In this document: positions 61,968 through 64,000 of the stretch, piece by piece | Layout of the letters: every line of letters begins with the position of its first letter | Position numbering within the stretch: the stretch's first letter is position 1 | Translations under genes and position numbers: made by a program | The notes under the pieces: model-generated | Told to the model about the DNA's origin: nothing | Database searches by the model: none | Seen by the model: only the letters and a program-made list of their open reading frames with translations | NCBI RefSeq assembly: GCF_036178145.1 | Contig: NZ_CP108067.1 | Span: 1,302,001 to 1,366,000 of the forward strand | From: Streptomyces sp. NBC_00273 | Lineage (GTDB): Bacteria > Actinomycetota > Actinomycetes > Streptomycetales > Streptomycetaceae | Reading direction: 5' to 3' | DNA: 64,000 nt

Positions 61968-62370
61968 CTAGACGCCGGACAGCCATCCGGCACCGAAATC
62001 CAAGAGATCACGAGCGCGCTGCGCCCGCTCCTCGATCAGCCGGCGGAGGCCCGCCACCGCGTACCGCTCGCCGGTGGCCGAGCCGCGCCCGCGAATGCCC
62101 GCGACATCAGCCAGGAACTGCTGGGGCTGGGGCTGCCGGCCGTCGACCAGGACACGCAAGCCCAAGCTCTCTGCCCGCCGGTGCAGGGCCAGGAGATGGA
62201 GCAGGCCGTCGGCGTCCATGGACATCGCGCCGTGAAGGTCGACCATGAGGTCCCGCTCACCGGTGACGTTATCCAACGCCCGCTGGAATTGCCGCGCCCG
62301 CATCTTCGTCTAGCGCCCCGATGACGCTGCCCAGGACCGTGCCGTGGCGCTGAACGTTCGTGGTGATCAA
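61968..62370 (-). pseudogene. STAS-domain (anti-sigma-antagonist-like) protein, frameshifted
   Basis: GAAGGAGG precedes a TTG at 62370. The first frame reads ITTNVQRHGTVLGSVIGALD and EDAGA; the second continues RQFQRALDNVTGERDLMVDL, HGAMSMDADGLLHLLALHRR, AESLGLRVLVDGRQPQPQQF and GAGWLSGV. The S/T-M-D-A-DGL segment and the alternating strand/helix order are STAS-like. A single base missing near 62297 separates the two parts. It could be a sequencing error, or the ATG at 62303 could give a shorter 111-residue protein. Confidence 0.6.
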
Positions 62371-62646
62371 TGCGCCCTCCTTCTACCCGGGGCGAGAGGG
62401 CCCACGGGCTCCCCATCCTGGCGCGGCGTTCCCCCGGACACGGGTGCGAGGCTCGCTGAGACTCCCACACCCACCTGGACAGCGGCGGCTGTAACAGGCA
62501 TCGCGTCAAAGTGCCAAGTGGGAGCCGAAGTCACGACCCTGGGACACCACCCTCACCCGCGACCGGCTCGTGGCCGTGGCCTCCGGACGGTCGGCGGGCG
62601 CCCGTCCGGGGCGGGAGCAGGGTGCCGCGGGCCCGGACGGGTTCGG

Positions 62647-63060
62647 TCACTGGATGGTGATCTCAGCGGCGGAGGTGAATCCGTTGACTCCTGCCAGGGC
62701 GGTCGGCCCGACGTACTTCGCCTGGGCAGCCGGCAAGGTGGCGGACTTGGCCGTTGCCGTGTTCGCCCAGGTGCCGCTGGCCACCTGGGTGAAGTGCACT
62801 CCGTCGGTGCTCGTGGAAACCGTGTAACGGGTGATCCCCCCCGTTGGGTGTGCCGTCCTGCCTCGGCAGGTAGCCGAGGCCCGTCACGGGCTGGGTCTGG
62901 CCGAGTTGAAGGGCGATGTCGTGCGGGCCGGGGCGGGTGGCGGACCTCCACTGGGAGGGCCACATGACCGGGGTGCCGAGCTTCACGCCGTCGAGCGCCG
63001 CGGTCACCTTGGAGCCCTGAGCAGTAACGCTCAGTCTGTGCCAGGAGCACACGCCAGTCT
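62647..63060 (-). pseudogene. C-terminal fragment of a glycosidase-type protein: LamG-like strand plus F5/8 type C module, frameshifted
   Basis: First frame: CSWHRLSVTAQGSKVTAALD, GVKLGTPVMWPS, then QLGQTQPVTGLGYLPRQDGT, PNGG. After a run of seven G (minus strand; 62836-62842) the other frame continues ITRYTVSTSTDGVHFTQVAS, GTWANTATAKSATLPAAQAK and VNGFTSAAEITIQ, stop. With six G the frames join into a typical discoidin (CBM32-like) module. No catalytic domain is present upstream. Confidence 0.7.
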
Positions 63061-63102
63061 CTTTGAGATCTTCGAATCAGCGGGGACGGCACACGGACAT
63101 CC

Positions 63103-63139
63103 AGGAGTGCCCGGCGGCCGTCGGCCGCCGGGCACTCCT
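63103..63139 (-). terminator. terminator of NPCBM glycosidase gene
   Basis: Perfect 17-bp arms AGGAGTGCCCGGCGGCC / GGCCGCCGGGCACTCCT with loop GTC, 17 nt past the stop of the gene at 63156. Confidence 0.85.
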
Positions 63140-63155
63140 TTCTTCAGGGATCCGG

Positions 63156-64000
63156 TCAGCTGCAGTGCAACTGTGCGGCGGCCCAGTCGGCGTGGTCCTT
63201 GCCCGTGTCGTCACCGCCGTCGGCGGCCACCAGTTCCAGCACCTTGGCGCCGGTGATGTCGACGTCCAGCGTCGTCGGGCCGGTGGCGTGGGTGCGTACG
63301 GTGGTGGTCGTCAGGGTGCGGCCGTCGGCGCGGACCGAGAAGGCCACCGAGCCGTGGTCGACCTCGTCGTCGATGCCCACCGTAGCGGTCAGCCGGGTGC
63401 AGTGGCCGTCCAGATTCAGCCCCACCACACTTGATGCGTGCGTTCCCAGGCCCGTGGCAAAGGTCTTGCCGTTGAGTGAGAGTGTTCGCCCGTCTCCGGC
63501 GCCGGCCTCGCCGTTGCTCGTGTTCCGCTCCACCGGACCCCAGCCGTTGGCCGAGTAGTAGAACGGCAGGGCGCTGACGGCGGTGTCGGCGGTCGGGGGC
63601 TCTACCGCGGTGGCCGGAAGGACCTTACGGGTGTCGGCCAGGTGCCTCACGCCGCCCTGCTGGAAGTCAGCCGCTGCGGTGAGTGCGGAGAACTGCGGCA
63701 GGGTGCCTGCGGGGGCGGTGACCTGATAGGTCGCGGTGACCGACGTGCCCGGGGCCACCGTGGCATCGGCGACCGCCGTCGCCGGGGTGACGGTCCAGCC
63801 GGTCGGTGCCCGCAGGGTGATGTCGGTCGCGGTGGCGGAAGTGACGCCGGCCGGCACGGCCAGCGTGGCGGTGACGGTGGTCTGCTCGGCCGGCGCGAGG
63901 TGCTCCGGTGCGGCGAGCGCCAGCTTGGCATTCGGGGAGGCGGACGCGTAGGTGGCGGCCTGGTACTGGGGGGCGGCCACCTGGCCTGTCGTGAGCGGGG
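63156..64000 (-). CDS. NPCBM-domain glycoside hydrolase, C-terminal part (5' end outside window)
   Basis: 281 in-window codons encode a NEW3-like beta-sandwich (about the first 130 residues: EQTTVTATLAVPAGVTSATA, APTGWTVTPATAVADATVAP). A C-terminal NPCBM domain follows: YYSANGWGPVERNTSNGEAG, GKTFATGLGTHASSVVGLNL, FSVRADGRTLTTTTVR and ITGAKVLELVAADGGDDTGK, ending WAAAQLHC. These domains usually close secreted alpha-galactosidase (GH27/GH36) or related enzymes. The catalytic domain lies to the right of the window. Confidence 0.85.
   Translation of the reverse strand, partial: PLTTGQVAAPQYQAATYASASPNAKLALAAPEHLAPAEQTTVTATLAVPAGVTSATATDITLRAPTGWTVTPATAVADATVAPGTSVTATYQVTAPAGTLPQFSALTAAADFQQGGVRHLADTRKVLPATAVEPPTADTAVSALPFYYSANGWGPVERNTSNGEAGAGDGRTLSLNGKTFATGLGTHASSVVGLNLDGHCTRLTATVGIDDEVDHGSVAFSVRADGRTLTTTTVRTHATGPTTLDVDITGAKVLELVAADGGDDTGKDHADWAAAQLHCS

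Noticed and set aside
1..64000. tRNA and rRNA genes
   Set aside because: No cloverleaf-like segment with conserved T-loop/CCA features and no rRNA core sequence was recognised. A covariance-model scan would be decisive.

Overview
This is a very high-GC window with Streptomyces-type codon bias (G or C in nearly every third position), GTG starts, 4-nt start/stop overlaps, Tat and lipoprotein exports, and many IS5/IS701 remnants. It is best read as an accessory region of a Streptomyces (or close relative) chromosome. Two metabolic islands are largely intact. Around and between them lie many frameshifted or truncated genes.

Layout. 1-10.6 kb: an amino-sugar/hexose island with a PfkB kinase and a ROK kinase (minus strand), a divergent DeoR regulator, a binding protein with two ABC permeases, a second ROK kinase and a secreted GH20 hexosaminidase. 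10.8-14.3 kb: a secreted subtilase, then relics of an RHS protein, an Imm5-like protein and a Mu/Tn7-like transposition module. 14.5-20.2 kb: a SulP transporter with a beta-carbonic anhydrase, and a three-gene two-component unit. 20.4-27.8 kb: small membrane, stress or light-response type genes (DUF4383, SDR, DUF427, TspO, a B12-type MerR regulator broken by an amber codon, PRC-barrel, lipoprotein). 27.9-30.6 kb: an ABC ATPase relic, a surface-anchored polysaccharide-lyase-like protein and a sugar-binding-protein relic.

31-42 kb: a sugar-acid catabolic regulon. It has a broken SMP-30 lactonase, KDG kinase and KDPG aldolase (minus), a FadR-type repressor, then IlvD/Edd dehydratase, a DapA-type lyase, an SDR and a Tat-exported GH2 beta-galactosidase (plus). 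Four copies of one 21-bp dyad lie at its promoters and define a probable operator. The layout suggests galactoside hydrolysis followed by oxidative (De Ley-Doudoroff-like) catabolism.

42-51 kb: mostly debris. It holds IS5 fragments, a 1.4-kb multiply frameshifted gene, a peptidoglycan-binding membrane protein, a decayed second copy of the polysaccharide-lyase-like gene, a frameshifted Ser/Thr kinase and an apparently intact IS701-family element with CTAG target repeats. 51-57.3 kb: a LuxR/NB-ARC-type regulator, convergent with the most striking gene of the window, a secreted ribosome-inactivating-protein domain fused to a seven-bladed propeller lectin. An IS5 relic and a TetR regulator with a clear dyad operator follow. 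57.4-64 kb: a monooxygenase stump fused to a 457-bp duplicate of the beta-galactosidase tail, an AMIN-like secreted protein, a group II intron that splits an IS5 transposase relic at a codon boundary, STAS and CBM relics, and the 3' part of an NPCBM glycosidase running off the right end.

All calls were made by reading the sequence. No database search was run.
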